Notes: a model not told the origin generated them from the sequence alone. Positions 43,311-53,199 are shown, numbered from the stretch's first letter. The stretch: 64,000 nucleotides of DNA from Pseudoflavonifractor sp. MSJ-37 (GCF_018917965.1 NZ_JAHLPP010000001.1:868001-932000); one strand, 5' to 3'. Numbers and translations are program-made.

Positions 43311-43341
43311 TTTTGCAAGACTTCCCTTTTTACTTGCAAAA
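43311..43341 (-). promoter_or_regulatory. inverted repeat, candidate operator
   Basis: TTTTGCAAG (43311-43319) and its exact complement CTTGCAAAA (43333-43341) are separated by 13 bases, so the half-sites lie about two helical turns apart, just upstream of the -35. No U-tract follows, so it does not look like the rluB terminator. Confidence 0.45.
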
Positions 43342-43346
43342 TGCCG

Positions 43347-44054
43347 TCATCGGCCCATCAGGGTCTGGAGCTCTCCACTGGTCAGTGCGCGCCAGCGCCC
43401 CACCGGAAGCGCTCCCAGCAGGACCTTTCCTTCACGGACCCGGCGCAGACGGGACACCTCTAACCCGGCCAGCGAGCACATCCGCCGGACCTGCCGGTTC
43501 CGGCCCTCATGGATGACGACGGAGAGGATGCTCCCCCGCTCATTGGTCCGCAAAAGATGCACTCCTGCCGGATGGAGCGGGATGCCGTCTAGTTCTATGG
43601 GTCCGCGCAGGATCGGAAGGGCGTTCTCTACATCGCCTCGCACCCAAACATGATACTCCTTCTCCACCTCATGACTGGGATGGAGGAGCTTATGGGTCAA
43701 GTCCCCATCATCCGTCATCAGGAGCAGACCTTCTGAATCCATGTCCAACCGCCCCACCGGCCAGACCCGTGCCCCACAGCCGGAGACCAGCTCCGCCACG
43801 GTCCGCCGTCCCTTCTCATCTGAGAGCGTGGTCACGAAGCCTCGGGGCTTGTTGAGCATGAGATACGTCCGCCGCTCTGCTTTCCGAAGCGGCGTTCCAT
43901 CCAGACAGATCTCATCCCGGTCCGGGTCGGCTTTGTCTCCCAAAGCGGCCCGCACGCCGTTCACCGTCACCCGGCCCGCCGTTATGTACCCCTCCGCTGT
44001 CCGGCGGGAGGCCGCCCCCGCCGCAGACAGGATCTTTTGCAGGCGTTCTTCCAT
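43347..44054 (-). CDS. rluB: 23S rRNA pseudouridine synthase RluB
   Basis: In this 235-residue enzyme an S4 domain (residues 1-60, starting RLQKILSAAGAASRR) is followed by the RsuA/RluB catalytic domain with the nucleophile Asp in GRLDMDSEGLLLMTDDG (about 101-117). The C-terminal GRNRQVRRM is also typical. The ATG at 44054 follows GGGAGCGG. The upstream dacF frame runs 73 bases into this gene in another frame, an unusually long overlap. Confidence 0.94.
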   Translation of the reverse strand: MEERLQKILSAAGAASRRTAEGYITAGRVTVNGVRAALGDKADPDRDEICLDGTPLRKAERRTYLMLNKPRGFVTTLSDEKGRRTVAELVSGCGARVWPVGRLDMDSEGLLLMTDDGDLTHKLLHPSHEVEKEYHVWVRGDVENALPILRGPIELDGIPLHPAGVHLLRTNERGSILSVVIHEGRNRQVRRMCSLAGLEVSRLRRVREGKVLLGALPVGRWRALTSGELQTLMGR

Positions 44055-45244
44055 GGTCTATCCGCTCCCTTCCCGCCATATGGGAGCCGGATCGGCTCCC
44101 ATATGGCGGCAGTCATCTCTTCCCCGCTCCTTTTTCGGTCCGCTCCGCCTTGGAGCCAGTCCATGAGCCGGGATGCCAAGCTCTGCTCTGGACGGTCCTC
44201 CAGTACGTCCCGGCCGCAGACCAGATAGGTCCGGCCGATCGGCGTCCCCTCCAAAGAGAAGCGAAGCTCCCCTACGATCGCCCCTGCCTGGACAGGAGCT
44301 TCCAGTTGGGACGGCAGGACTGCCTCCACCCGCACCGATTCCTCAGCCGTCAGTGGATATGCCACTTCGCTGTAAGTCTCGATGGGCACTGCGGGGACCA
44401 GTCCGCCCGTCACAGGGAGCCGTCCTGCCACCTTCCCCGCCCGGGCCAGCAGATGGCTGGGCCATTCCTGGAACCCATAGTCCAGAAGGGCGGCGTGATC
44501 GGTCCAGTCGTCCCGGTCGGAGAGGGTGACGACGATCAGTGTCTGCCCGTCCCGCTCCGCCGCAGAGACCAGCGTACGTCCTGCCCGATCGGTATAGCCC
44601 GTCTTGAGGCCGATGCAGCCCTCATAGCGCCAGAGGAGCTTGTTGTGGTTCCGCAGTGTGCGTTCTCCCAGCGTGATCGTCTTGGTGGCCACGATAGTCC
44701 GCAGACGCTCGTCTGCCAAGACCGCCCGGGCCAGCACCGCCATGTCCCGGGCGGTGGACCAGTTCCCCTCATCCTGGAGCCCGCTCGGGCTGGAGAATTT
44801 GGTATGCTCCATGCCCAGGTCCGCCGCCCGCTGGTCCATCCAGTCCACGAAGCGGTCCACATCTCCGGCGCATCCCCCTGCCACCGCCAGAGCGGCATCG
44901 TTGCCGGAAGAAAGGAGGAGTCCATAGAGGAGCTCCTCCAATGACAGCGTCTCTCCGGTCTCCAGATACATGGAGGAACCCTCCACGCCGGTCCACTCCC
45001 CACGGATCCGGATGCACCGATCCAGCGGCGTGGACTCCACCGCCACCAGCGCTGTCATGAGTTTGGTGATGCTGGCGATGGGGCGCTCCTCCTCCGCGTG
45101 ATAGGCATAGAGTACCCGCCCGGAGCTCCCGTCCACCAAGATCGCCGCCTCCGCCGATATAGACGGGGCGGCAGAGGCCACCGCCGGGATCGCTGTCCCC
45201 ATAAAAAACGCCGCCAGCAGGCAGGAGGTCAGGAGCCGTTTCAT
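43982..45244 (-). CDS. dacF: D-alanyl-D-alanine carboxypeptidase, DacF-like
   Basis: A 420-residue low-molecular-weight penicillin-binding protein. A signal peptide (about 1-25) precedes the serine-peptidase domain with SITK (nucleophile Ser about 58), SGN (about 115) and KTG (about 215), then the PBP5 C-terminal domain. The DacF type acts in peptidoglycan trimming during growth or sporulation. The last 40 residues look unrelated to the family: their codons contain a 17-bp hairpin and then run 73 bases into rluB, so the original stop may have been lost by a small indel. Confidence 0.88.
   Translation of the reverse strand: MKRLLTSCLLAAFFMGTAIPAVASAAPSISAEAAILVDGSSGRVLYAYHAEEERPIASITKLMTALVAVESTPLDRCIRIRGEWTGVEGSSMYLETGETLSLEELLYGLLLSSGNDAALAVAGGCAGDVDRFVDWMDQRAADLGMEHTKFSSPSGLQDEGNWSTARDMAVLARAVLADERLRTIVATKTITLGERTLRNHNKLLWRYEGCIGLKTGYTDRAGRTLVSAAERDGQTLIVVTLSDRDDWTDHAALLDYGFQEWPSHLLARAGKVAGRLPVTGGLVPAVPIETYSEVAYPLTAEESVRVEAVLPSQLEAPVQAGAIVGELRFSLEGTPIGRTYLVCGRDVLEDRPEQSLASRLMDWLQGGADRKRSGEEMTAAIWEPIRLPYGGKGADRPWKNACKRSCLRRGRPPAGQRRGT
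44073..44109 (-). repeat. perfect 17-bp hairpin in the dacF 3' end
   Basis: CCGCCATATGGGAGCCG (44073-44089), 3-base loop, exact complement at 44093-44109. It lies directly upstream of the rluB ribosome-binding site and inside the dacF frame. Shape is that of a terminator stem without a U-tract. Confidence 0.7.
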
Positions 45245-45312
45245 ACGCTGTCACCCCGATCGAAAGGATGATGGCAGTATGCCCCGGACCGTGTCGTTCC
45301 ATGCCTGACAGA

Positions 45313-45726
45313 TCAGAAGCGGATCTCGTCCTTCTCTTCTTCCCGTCTGGCCTTCTGCTCATCTAAGAAGGAGCTGATCCGGTCTATGATCTCCGGGACC
45401 AACTCCACCACACGGTCTGCCGTGCTTGAGGCAGGCGGATCCACCGGCATGAGACGCACAGAGTCCCCTTTGACGATCAGGAAGGACACCGGCGTCACCT
45501 TCACACTGGCGCCGCCGCCTCCGCCGAACGAGTTCTGACCATCCGGCTTCTGATGCTTGGTCGAGAATTCGCTCCCACCGGAGGCGAAGCCCACACTGAT
45601 GCGGGAGATCGGTACGATCGTGACCTCCCCCGCCTGGATGGGCGTTCCGATGACGGTGTTGGCATCTACCATCTCCCGGATCTTCTGCATGGTGCTGTTC
45701 AGCAGATCGCCGATCTTATTTTCCAT
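45313..45726 (-). CDS. gerW: spore protein GerW family (YtfJ)
   Basis: A 137-residue protein with the GerW pattern: ENKIGDLLNSTMQKIREMVD at the start, TVIGTPIQAGEVTIVPIS, a Gly-rich SFGGGGGASVKVTPVSFL segment and an acidic tail. GerW is needed for normal germination in Bacillus. The ATG at 45726 follows AAGGGGAAC and overlaps the DUF2953 gene by 11 bases, the same DUF2953-GerW pair as Bacillus ytfI-ytfJ. Confidence 0.92.
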   Translation of the reverse strand: MENKIGDLLNSTMQKIREMVDANTVIGTPIQAGEVTIVPISRISVGFASGGSEFSTKHQKPDGQNSFGGGGGASVKVTPVSFLIVKGDSVRLMPVDPPASSTADRVVELVPEIIDRISSFLDEQKARREEEKDEIRF

Positions 45727-46414
45727 GATGTTCCCCTTCCTTTCGTTCTGATGTGGTCTCCCCATCCCGGATCTCCCGCCATGCCTTCGCTGCGGCCGGC
45801 AATGTGCGCAGGAGCCACAGGCCGAACAGCAGGAGCTGTCCCAGCGTCATAGAGATATCGAAGTCTCCGGCGATCATCGTCCGTTCTGACTGGAACGCCG
45901 CCTCCGTACGGATATGGCAGTCCTTACAGTCGAAATTCTGCTCCAAAATAGGGAACAGTATCCCTAGAGCCCCGTTGATGCCGCCGTAGAGGAGGGCAGT
46001 GTCCCCGGGATCCTCGTCGCCGGCATGGATATCCAAGTGGACCGGGCCGACTCGGATCTGATCGGTCAGCCGTCCCGCCGCCCGGCCGATCACCGGCAGG
46101 AAACATCGGGCCAGAGCCGGAAGCTGGGCCGGGGGCATCTCCCCCAGTGTTTCGGACAGCAGAGATGCCGCTCCGGACTTCTCCCCACTCTCGGCCTGAT
46201 CTTTCCGGCCACGGCCTTCACGGCAGCCCCGCTTTTTGTGCACCTCTGGTCCTGTCTGCTTCCTGTTGGATGGATAGACTTGGATACGGATCGGTCCTGC
46301 CTTGACCCAGGCCCGGAACGAGCTGTCCATGACCTGCCCCATGATGCCCAGCCGCAACCGGGAGAGCAGATAGAGTACCACCAGGATCACCAGAAGTACC
46401 AGCCATGGTCTCAT
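45716..46414 (-). CDS. DUF2953 domain protein (YtfI-like)
   Basis: A 232-residue protein with one N-terminal membrane helix (about 4-18), a basic low-complexity stretch (about 58-78, Lys/Arg/Glu-rich), and the DUF2953 core with a VGPVHLDIHAGDEDPGDTALLYG segment. No function is known. The neighbour gerW suggests a sporulation role. Overlaps scpB by 4 bases and gerW by 11 bases. Confidence 0.85.
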   Translation of the reverse strand: MRPWLVLLVILVVLYLLSRLRLGIMGQVMDSSFRAWVKAGPIRIQVYPSNRKQTGPEVHKKRGCREGRGRKDQAESGEKSGAASLLSETLGEMPPAQLPALARCFLPVIGRAAGRLTDQIRVGPVHLDIHAGDEDPGDTALLYGGINGALGILFPILEQNFDCKDCHIRTEAAFQSERTMIAGDFDISMTLGQLLLFGLWLLRTLPAAAKAWREIRDGETTSERKEGEHHGK

Positions 46415-47013
46415 GGTCCCACCGTCTCTTCCTCCTGCTGTTCGGTCCGGAGCTTAGCCAGGCGGGTCTCCATATCCATGGTGACCTGTCCCTCCTCCGC
46501 CGATACGCCGGGCAGATCCGGCAGATCCTCCAGACCAGATAGATGGAAGGTCCGCAGGAAGGTCTGTGAGGTCCGATATTGAATCGGACGTCCTGGAACG
46601 GCCAGACGCCCGGCCTCTTCGATCAGGTCCCGTTCTGCCAGCATAGAGACTGTGTAAGAGCTGTCCACGCCGCGGATCTGGTCGATGTCTGCTCGGGTGA
46701 TCGGTTGGAAGTAAGCCACGATGGCCAGCACCTCCAGTGCAGTCTGAGAGAGCTTGGCCGGACGGCGGGCCTCCAGCGCCTTCCGGACTGCATCCGCATG
46801 TTCCGGTGCAGAGCAAAGCTGATAGGCGGTGCCCAGCTTCACCAGCCGGATCCCCCGCCGCTCATAACGGTACCGGTCCGCGATCTTCCGGCACACCGCG
46901 TCTGCGTCCGCCCGACTGATCTCCAGCGCGAGGCAGAGTCGCTCTACGCCCACCGGATCCCCGGCGGCGAAGAGGATGCTCTCCACGGCCGCCTCGATCT
47001 CACTGAACGCCAT
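46411..47013 (-). CDS. scpB: segregation and condensation protein ScpB
   Basis: ScpB is a winged-helix kleisin partner of SMC condensin. The 200-residue protein has EIEAAVESILFAAGDPV near the start and the classic ALEVLAIVAYFQPITRADIDQIRGVDS (split here: about residues 92-118), then GRPIQYRTSQTFLRTF. I use the ATG at 47013; the frame from 47034 lies deeper inside scpA. Overlaps scpA by 14 bases. Confidence 0.95.
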   Translation of the reverse strand: MAFSEIEAAVESILFAAGDPVGVERLCLALEISRADADAVCRKIADRYRYERRGIRLVKLGTAYQLCSAPEHADAVRKALEARRPAKLSQTALEVLAIVAYFQPITRADIDQIRGVDSSYTVSMLAERDLIEEAGRLAVPGRPIQYRTSQTFLRTFHLSGLEDLPDLPGVSAEEGQVTMDMETRLAKLRTEQQEEETVGP

Positions 47014-47800
47014 CCGGCTCCCTCCTCTCCTCATCCGGCGGCCCGGTCAGCACTGTGACCGTACATTCCTGCTCCGTCCCGGCTAGGAGCAGACGCCGAG
47101 CCTTACACAGCTCCAGGACTGCCAAAAAGGTGGCCACGACCTCAGAACGGCTCTGGCTCCCCTGGAACAGAGCCCGAAAGCGGGTCACACCGTTCCGGAG
47201 CAGGCGGCTCAGAAGCTCTGCCGCCTTCTCTGCCACGGGATACGGCTCACGGCCCACGATGCCCTCAAAGGCCCGCATAGGCGGCGGGAGCGATCCTCCC
47301 GTCCGGGAGAGGACCGCACGGACGGCACGGTACAATTCTTCCTTCTCATGGACATAACGATACATCTTGTCCATCGGGAGCGCTTCCGGCGGCTTGACGA
47401 TATAGTCCCGGCCCACCGTCCAGCGCCGCTCCAGATCAGGCATCACTGCCTTGACCTGGGTGCGCTGTTCCTGGCGTTGATGAGCCTCCAGAGAGGCCAT
47501 GAGCTGTTCCATCTCGGACAGAGCCTCCTCGTCCTGGATGGACAGGAGCATCCGCGTCTTGATGAACACCAGCTGTGCCGCCATGGTCACGAACTCACTG
47601 GCCACTTCCAGATCCATGCGTTTCCGCCGGTCCATCCAGGCCATGTACTGCTCCAGCAGGAGCGAGATCTGGATGTCCCGGATCTCCATCCGGTTCTTGC
47701 TCAACAGATGGAGGATCAGATCCAAGGGCCCGTCGAAGTCCTCCCGCTCCTCGCTGCGGGACTTGACCACGCCTTCCAGATGATAGATCGGGCTCTCCAT
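47000..47800 (-). CDS. scpA: segregation and condensation protein ScpA (kleisin)
   Basis: ScpA bridges SMC heads in chromosome condensation. The 266-residue product has the N-terminal FDGPLDLILHLLSKNRMEI motif (split: FDGPLDLILHLL, about 23-34), then LEVASEFVTMAAQLVFIKTRMLL, and a C-terminal winged helix with SEVVATFLAVLELCKARR. It is preceded by an M50 protease gene by 12 bases and precedes scpB. Confidence 0.95.
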   Translation of the reverse strand: MESPIYHLEGVVKSRSEEREDFDGPLDLILHLLSKNRMEIRDIQISLLLEQYMAWMDRRKRMDLEVASEFVTMAAQLVFIKTRMLLSIQDEEALSEMEQLMASLEAHQRQEQRTQVKAVMPDLERRWTVGRDYIVKPPEALPMDKMYRYVHEKEELYRAVRAVLSRTGGSLPPPMRAFEGIVGREPYPVAEKAAELLSRLLRNGVTRFRALFQGSQSRSEVVATFLAVLELCKARRLLLAGTEQECTVTVLTGPPDEERREPDGVQ

Positions 47801-47812
47801 GGTCCGCCCTCC

Positions 47813-48514
47813 TTATGCCAGCAGGCTCTGGAGCCAGTAGAACGGGAAGCTGGAGCTCCGGAAGAGCAGATCGAAGACCCAGCTTCGAGCGGCGTCCAGA
47901 GGACCATCCATCACGCCGCTCCACAGCAGGAGCATGAGAACGATCGTCCCCATCCGCTCATAGCGCATGATGCCGTAGTAGGCCCGGTCGGGCAGGAGCC
48001 CGCCCACGATCTTAGCTCCATCCAACGGCGGGAATGGAATCAGATTGAAAATGCCAAGGCCTACGCTCAGAGTCGCCGTGATCAGCAGGAGATCCAAGAA
48101 CCAGTCCAAAGCTCCGCTTCCACCGGGCATCGCATAATACGACACTGCGGTCAGCGCCGCCCGCAGGAGCAGGGCCGCATAAGCCAGCACCATGTTGGAG
48201 GCCGGTCCGGCCAGAGCCGTCAGAGCCATGCCGCTCTTCGAGTGTTTGAAGTAACGCATATCCACCGGCACCGGTCTAGCCCAGCCAAACCCCACGGTCA
48301 GCATCATCACTGCACCGAAGGGATCGATGTGGCGCAGTGGGTTGAGGGACAGCCGATGGGCCCTCTTGGCTGTAGGGTCGCCTAGTGCCAGCGCAGCCAA
48401 GCCGTGACAGGTCTCATGGACCGTCAGGCAGATCAGGACGGCCAGTGCCTGCACGACCAGCCAGAGCAGACCGTCCAGATCCAGATGTCGAAAAAATTCT
48501 GTGAAGCTTCCCAA
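47813..48514 (-). CDS. site-2 protease family protein (M50, YwhC-like)
   Basis: A 233-residue polytopic membrane protease with zinc motif HETCH (about 30-34) and the second-site NLIPFPPLDG (about 158-167), the usual S2P pair. About five hydrophobic segments. I chose the TTG at 48514, with GGAGG 9 bases upstream. Substrate unknown; this subfamily is often next to scpA in Bacillota. Expression probably comes from the promoter at 48590-48618. Confidence 0.9.
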   Translation of the reverse strand: MGSFTEFFRHLDLDGLLWLVVQALAVLICLTVHETCHGLAALALGDPTAKRAHRLSLNPLRHIDPFGAVMMLTVGFGWARPVPVDMRYFKHSKSGMALTALAGPASNMVLAYAALLLRAALTAVSYYAMPGGSGALDWFLDLLLITATLSVGLGIFNLIPFPPLDGAKIVGGLLPDRAYYGIMRYERMGTIVLMLLLWSGVMDGPLDAARSWVFDLLFRSSSFPFYWLQSLLA

Positions 48515-48589
48515 AAGTCAGGCCCTCCTGATCGGCGCTCTCGGCAGGAGGACTTCCTCACCGACCTGCCGCCGTTTCGTTCGATGCAT

Positions 48590-48618
48590 ATTATACCAGT
48601 TATCCGCTGAAAACACAA
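48590..48618 (-). promoter_or_regulatory. sigma-A promoter of the M50-scpAB unit
   Basis: -35 TTGTGT (48613-48618), 17-base spacer, consensus -10 TATAAT (48590-48595) preceded by TGG. Confidence 0.65.
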
Positions 48619-48644
48619 GGCGGGGGCGGCATGCCGCCCCCGCC
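48619..48644 (-). terminator. terminator after engB
   Basis: GGCGGGGGCGGC (48619-48630) with its complement at 48633-48644, directly after the engB stop. The tail TTGTGTTTTC also supplies the next promoter's -35. Confidence 0.75.
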
Positions 48645-48652
48645 TCCGCGGA

Positions 48653-49252
48653 TCAAAGCGTCTGGTGATCCAAGATCGCATCCAGGAGGTCCTGGCGCCC
48701 CTCCCCCTTCTCCGCCGAAAAGGGGATGACCTTTACATCATCTGCAAGGTCGAGCGTCTCACGGATACGAGCCAAATTGGGCTCGATCTCGCTTTTCTTC
48801 AGCTTGTCCAGCTTGTTGGCCACCACCGTGAAGGGACGGCCGCTCCCCTTGAACCAATCTGCCATGATGCAGTCATCCGCCGTAGGCTTGTGCCGGGCAT
48901 CTACGATGAGCACGCCCAGAGTCATCAGTGTCGGATCCGCGAACCAGCTCTCGATAAGCCGACCCCAGCGGGCCTTCTCCGCTTGGGAGACCTTGGCATA
49001 GCCATAACCGGGCAGGTCCACCAGATAGAGCTTCCGGTCGATGAGGAAATAGTTGATGTGGGTCGTCTTGCCCGGAGCCGAACCCACCCGAGCGAAATTC
49101 TTCCGGTTGAGCAGTTTGTTAATCACCGAAGACTTGCCCACGTTGGACCGTCCGGCAAAGACCACCTGAGGCAGACCGTCCCGGGGAAAGTCCGCCGCCT
49201 TAGCGGCAGAGCGGAGGAACTCCGCATTGTTCAGATTCAATGCCATACACAC
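48653..49252 (-). CDS. engB: ribosome biogenesis GTPase EngB/YsxC
   Basis: This 199-residue GTPase is needed for 50S assembly. It has AGRSNVGKSS (G1, about 30-39), GKTTHIN (G2), DLPGYGYAKV (G3), NKLDK (G4) and FSAEKGEGR (G5). It follows lon by 23 bases; lon-engB is the Bacillus order. A GC-rich terminator ends the unit. Confidence 0.96.
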   Translation of the reverse strand: MCMALNLNNAEFLRSAAKAADFPRDGLPQVVFAGRSNVGKSSVINKLLNRKNFARVGSAPGKTTHINYFLIDRKLYLVDLPGYGYAKVSQAEKARWGRLIESWFADPTLMTLGVLIVDARHKPTADDCIMADWFKGSGRPFTVVANKLDKLKKSEIEPNLARIRETLDLADDVKVIPFSAEKGEGRQDLLDAILDHQTL

Positions 49253-49275
49253 ACCTTCTCTTCTGATGACACGCC

Positions 49276-51693
49276 TTATTGATGGATGGCGATGCCGGCG
49301 GTCCCGGCAGGCGCCTCCGTCGGGATGGCGGTCGTGGCACCATCCTCCCGGGCCAGCTCCAGACCGAGGGCCTGGGCCAGGACCTCATCCACCTGGTCTA
49401 CCAAGACGAAATGGAGCGCGGCACGGACCGTCTGGTCAATCTCTTCCAGATCCCGTTCATTTTCCGCGGGGACGATCACGGTGCGGATGCCGTTTCGCAT
49501 GGCCGCCATAGTCTTTTCCCGCAGACCGCCGATAGCTAGGACACGGCCCCGTAAAGTGACTTCGCCTGTCATTGCCAGCTCCCGCCGGACCGGCATCCCA
49601 GTCAGCGCAGAGACCATAGCAGTCGTGATGGCGATACCGGCAGAGGGGCCATCCTTTGGGACCGCCCCCTCCGGGAAGTGGACGTGGATATCCTTCTTTT
49701 GGTAGAAATCAGTGGGGATACCCAACCGGTCCGCCTTACTGCGGATATAGGAGTAGGCCGCATGGACGGATTCCTTCATCACGTCGCCCAGATTTCCGGT
49801 GAGCTCCAGCTTGCCCGTTCCAGGCACTACATTGACCTCTACTTCCAGAAGCTCACCGCCCACACTGGTCCAGGCCAGACCATTGACTAGACCCACCTGC
49901 TCCGTTTTGGGCAGGCGCTCTGGATGATAACGGCGGATACCCAAGAACTCTTCCAGGCCATCACCTGTGATGTGGATAGACTTTACACCATTTGACACCA
50001 CTCGCATGGCGGCCTTCCGGCATACGGCACCCAGACGGCGCTCCAGCACACGGACGCCGGACTCCTTCGTATAGCCAGTGATGATCTCACGGATGGCTCC
50101 GTCGGTGAGCTTGAGCTGGGTCTTTTTCAGGCCATGACGCTTGAGTTCCTTAGGAAGCAGATGCCGCTTTGCGATCTGGAGCTTCTCCTCATCGGTATAA
50201 CTGGGGAGTTCGATGACCTCCATCCGGTCCAGCAAAGGCCGGGGGATGGTATCCAGCGTGTTGGCCGTAGTAAGGAAAAGCACGTCAGACAGATCGTAAG
50301 GGACCTCCAGGAAATGGTCCCGGAAGGTGCTGTTCTGCTCTCCGTCCAAGACCTCCAGCAGAGCGTCCGCCGGGTCTCCCCGGTGGTCGGCCCCCAGCTT
50401 GTCGATCTCGTCCAGCAGGAGGAGCGGATTGGAGCTGCCCGCCTGCCGGATCCCGGCGATGATACGTCCCGGCATGGCGCCGATGTAAGTCTTCCGGTGG
50501 CCGCGGATCTCAGCCTCATCATGGACGCCGCCTAGAGAGATCCGGGCCAGCTTTCGGTTCATAGCCTTGGCCATGGACATGGCGATGGAGGTCTTGCCCA
50601 CGCCAGGAGGGCCTACCAGGCAGATAATCTGCCCCTTCAGTTCCGGTGCCAGCTGTTTCACGGCCACGAACTCAAGGATACGCTCCTTGACTTTCTCCAG
50701 ACCATAGTGGTCGCTGTCCAATGCCTTACGGACCGCGGCCACATCCACACGCTCCTTGGTCTTTTTGTTCCAAGGCAGTTCCAGACAAACATCCAGATAG
50801 TTCCGGAGGACGGTGGCTTCTGCGGAGCCGAAGGGCTGCTTCTCCAGCCGGGCGGTCTCCTTCATCAGCTTCTCTTCCACTTCCTTGGGGAGCTTGGCCT
50901 TGGCGATCTTTTCCCGGTACTCCAGGATCTCACTGTCGGAGCCCTGCTCGCCCTCCCCCAGCTCCTGCTGGATGACCTTGAGCTGCTCCCGGAGGTAGTA
51001 GTCCCGCTGGTTGCGGTTCATCCCCTCCCGGACCCGCTCCTGCATGGTCAGCTCCAGCTCCAGCACGTCCAGCTCCTGGCTGAGCTGCTGATAGAGCTTC
51101 TCCAGTCGGCGGACCGGACGCAGTTCCTCCAGGATGGACTGCTTATCGCCGGTCCTCATGACGATGTTCTGAGCGATGTAATCGGCGATGTATCCGGGGT
51201 CCTCACTGGAGACCAGGTTGAGGAGGAGGTCGGGAGTCATCTTGGGTGCCAGCTCCACATAGCGTTCGAAGAGCTCATAGGTCTGCCGGATCAAAGCCTC
51301 GGTCTTGGCCGACCGGCGGACCGGCTCCTCCGGCCGGATCTCTTCCACCTCAGCCTTCAGATAGGGGGTGAGCTGGGGGAGCTGATGCATCCGGCCGCGG
51401 GCAACGCCCTCTACCATGACCCGGATATTGTCTCCGGGCAGACGCAGGATCTGCCGCACATTGCAGATGGTACCGACGCGGAACAGATCCTTCTCTTTTG
51501 GGGCCTCCACAGTGATCTCTTTCTGCGCGGTCAGGAAGATCGGCTGTCCGGAGGTCATGGACTCATCCAGCGCCTTCACCGAAATGTCCCGGCCCACATC
51601 GAAATGGAGCATCATCGTGGGGAATACCGTCATGCCCCGCAGAGCCAGCGCTGGCAGGACCGTCGTCTGGATCTCGTTTGCTTGTTCAGTCAT
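49276..51693 (-). CDS. lon: endopeptidase La (Lon protease)
   Basis: This 805-residue ATP-dependent serine protease degrades misfolded and regulatory proteins. An N-terminal substrate-binding LON domain (about 10-200) and a long coiled-coil precede the AAA+ module with GPPGVGKTS (Walker A) and LLLDEIDKL (Walker B). The protease domain has the catalytic Ser in [10 protein letters not shown] and the Lys about 43 residues later ([14 protein letters not shown]). The ATG at 51693 follows GAAGGGA; the GTG at 51702 lies too close to it. Confidence 0.97.
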   Translation of the reverse strand: MTEQANEIQTTVLPALALRGMTVFPTMMLHFDVGRDISVKALDESMTSGQPIFLTAQKEITVEAPKEKDLFRVGTICNVRQILRLPGDNIRVMVEGVARGRMHQLPQLTPYLKAEVEEIRPEEPVRRSAKTEALIRQTYELFERYVELAPKMTPDLLLNLVSSEDPGYIADYIAQNIVMRTGDKQSILEELRPVRRLEKLYQQLSQELDVLELELTMQERVREGMNRNQRDYYLREQLKVIQQELGEGEQGSDSEILEYREKIAKAKLPKEVEEKLMKETARLEKQPFGSAEATVLRNYLDVCLELPWNKKTKERVDVAAVRKALDSDHYGLEKVKERILEFVAVKQLAPELKGQIICLVGPPGVGKTSIAMSMAKAMNRKLARISLGGVHDEAEIRGHRKTYIGAMPGRIIAGIRQAGSSNPLLLLDEIDKLGADHRGDPADALLEVLDGEQNSTFRDHFLEVPYDLSDVLFLTTANTLDTIPRPLLDRMEVIELPSYTDEEKLQIAKRHLLPKELKRHGLKKTQLKLTDGAIREIITGYTKESGVRVLERRLGAVCRKAAMRVVSNGVKSIHITGDGLEEFLGIRRYHPERLPKTEQVGLVNGLAWTSVGGELLEVEVNVVPGTGKLELTGNLGDVMKESVHAAYSYIRSKADRLGIPTDFYQKKDIHVHFPEGAVPKDGPSAGIAITTAMVSALTGMPVRRELAMTGEVTLRGRVLAIGGLREKTMAAMRNGIRTVIVPAENERDLEEIDQTVRAALHFVLVDQVDEVLAQALGLELAREDGATTAIPTEAPAGTAGIAIHQ

Positions 51694-51725
51694 TTGATAC
51701 ACTTCCCTTCATGGAAAGTCGTGTG

Positions 51726-51758
51726 AAAAACGGGGCGAGAGAGAATCCCCCGCCCCGT
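51726..51758 (-). terminator. terminator after clpX
   Basis: ACGGGGCG (51730-51737) pairs with CGCCCCGT (51751-51758), followed on the minus strand by TTTTTCAC. Confidence 0.8.
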
Positions 51759-51789
51759 CATCCGATCTCATCTATCGTTGTCCGTCGTC

Positions 51790-53112
51790 TTACGACACGT
51801 TCCCTTGGGCAGGAGTGCCGCCCTGCTCCGCTCGGAGGGAGGTGCCGCCCAGACGGGGACGCTCCGTCCGGCTGGGGTCATGCTCCACCTGAGGCTCAGC
51901 GTGGTCACGGACGCTCTCCGCCGTGATCGTCACCTTGTCGATCGTAGGATCAGAGGGTACGTCGTACATGACCTTCGTCATGACTTCTTCCAGGACAGCG
52001 CGCAGGCCGCGGGCACCGATGCCGCGCTCGATCGCCTTGTCGGCGGCGGCCTCCAGAGCTTCGGGCTGGAACTCCAGATCCACATCATCGTACTCCAACA
52101 GTTTCTGATACTGCTTGACCAGCGCATTTTTGGGCTGTGTCAGGATCTGCACCAGCTGTTCCCGGCTCAGGGCCTGGAGTGCGGTGAGGACCGGCAGTCG
52201 GCCCACCAGCTCCGGGATGATGCCGAACTTCAGCAGGTCGTGGGGCTGAATCTCCTTATAGATGGCGGCGGTGTCCCGCTCTTTCCTGCTCTCGATCTTA
52301 GCGCCGAAGCCGATGCTCTTCTTGTCCAGACGCTGTTCGATGATCTTCTCGATGCCGTCGAACGCGCCGCCGCAGATGAAGAGGATGTTCTTCGTATCGA
52401 TCTGGATGAACTCCTGATGGGGGTGCTTCCGGCCGCCCTGAGGCGGCACATTGGCCACAGTGCCCTCCAGGATCTTCAGCAGAGCCTGCTGGACGCCCTC
52501 GCCGGACACATCACGGGTGATGGAGGTATTCTCGCTCTTCCGGGCGATCTTGTCGATCTCATCCACATAGATGATGCCGCGCTCCGCCAGCTCGATGTCG
52601 TAGTCGGCGGCCTGGACCAGACGCAGGAGGATGTTCTCCACGTCATCGCCCACATAGCCGGCTTCGGTAAGAGTGGTGGCGTCGGCGATGGCGAAGGGGA
52701 CCTTCAGGATCCGGGCCAGAGTCTGGGCAAAGAGGGTCTTGCCGCTGCCAGTGGGGCCGATCAGCAGGATATTGCTCTTCTGGAGTTCCACGTCCTCGCC
52801 GCCGCCGAAGTAGATCCGCTTATAGTGGTTGTACACCGCCACGGAGAGCGCCACCTTGGCCTCCTCCTGACCGATGATATACTGGTCCAGCACCGTGCGG
52901 ATCTCCTTGGGGGTGGGGATCACATCAGGGACCTCCAGCGGATCCATCTGCTCCTCTCCAGACGCATAGCCGTCATCCAGGATGCTCATGCACAGGTGGA
53001 CACACTCGTTGCAGATATAGGCCCCGGGACCGGCGATGATCCGCTCGACCTGTTCCTGGCGCTTGCCGCAGAAAGAACAGCGGACTGATTTTTGTTCGTC
53101 GTTTTTAGCCAT
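51790..53112 (-). CDS. clpX: ATP-dependent Clp protease ATP-binding subunit ClpX
   Basis: ClpX unfolds substrates and feeds ClpP. The 440-residue product has the N-terminal zinc-binding domain (CSFCGK, then CNEC), [12 protein letters not shown] (Walker A) and [13 protein letters not shown] (Walker B). The IGF-type ClpP-contact loop appears as IGFGAK, and the pore loop GYVGDD is also present. The C-terminal 20 residues beyond the fold are Glu/Gly-rich. It follows clpP by 87 bases, with a terminator hairpin between. Confidence 0.97.
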   Translation of the reverse strand: MAKNDEQKSVRCSFCGKRQEQVERIIAGPGAYICNECVHLCMSILDDGYASGEEQMDPLEVPDVIPTPKEIRTVLDQYIIGQEEAKVALSVAVYNHYKRIYFGGGEDVELQKSNILLIGPTGSGKTLFAQTLARILKVPFAIADATTLTEAGYVGDDVENILLRLVQAADYDIELAERGIIYVDEIDKIARKSENTSITRDVSGEGVQQALLKILEGTVANVPPQGGRKHPHQEFIQIDTKNILFICGGAFDGIEKIIEQRLDKKSIGFGAKIESRKERDTAAIYKEIQPHDLLKFGIIPELVGRLPVLTALQALSREQLVQILTQPKNALVKQYQKLLEYDDVDLEFQPEALEAAADKAIERGIGARGLRAVLEEVMTKVMYDVPSDPTIDKVTITAESVRDHAEPQVEHDPSRTERPRLGGTSLRAEQGGTPAQGNVS

Positions 53113-53165
53113 GATTCGATACCTCAGTCACAGGCAGGATATGCCTGATCCAAAGTGCGGAAAAA

Positions 53166-53193
53166 GGAGCGGGCGGATGTCCTCCCCCGCTCC
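53166..53193 (-). terminator. terminator between clpP and clpX
   Basis: GGAGCGGG (53166-53173) with CCCGCTCC (53186-53193), then TTTTTCC on the minus strand. Likely attenuates clpX transcription from the clpP side. Confidence 0.75.
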
Positions 53194-53199
53194 CCCGCG

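Noticed and set aside
43982-45244. dacF as a pseudogene
   Set aside because: All three active-site motifs and both domains are present; only the last 40 codons are doubtful.
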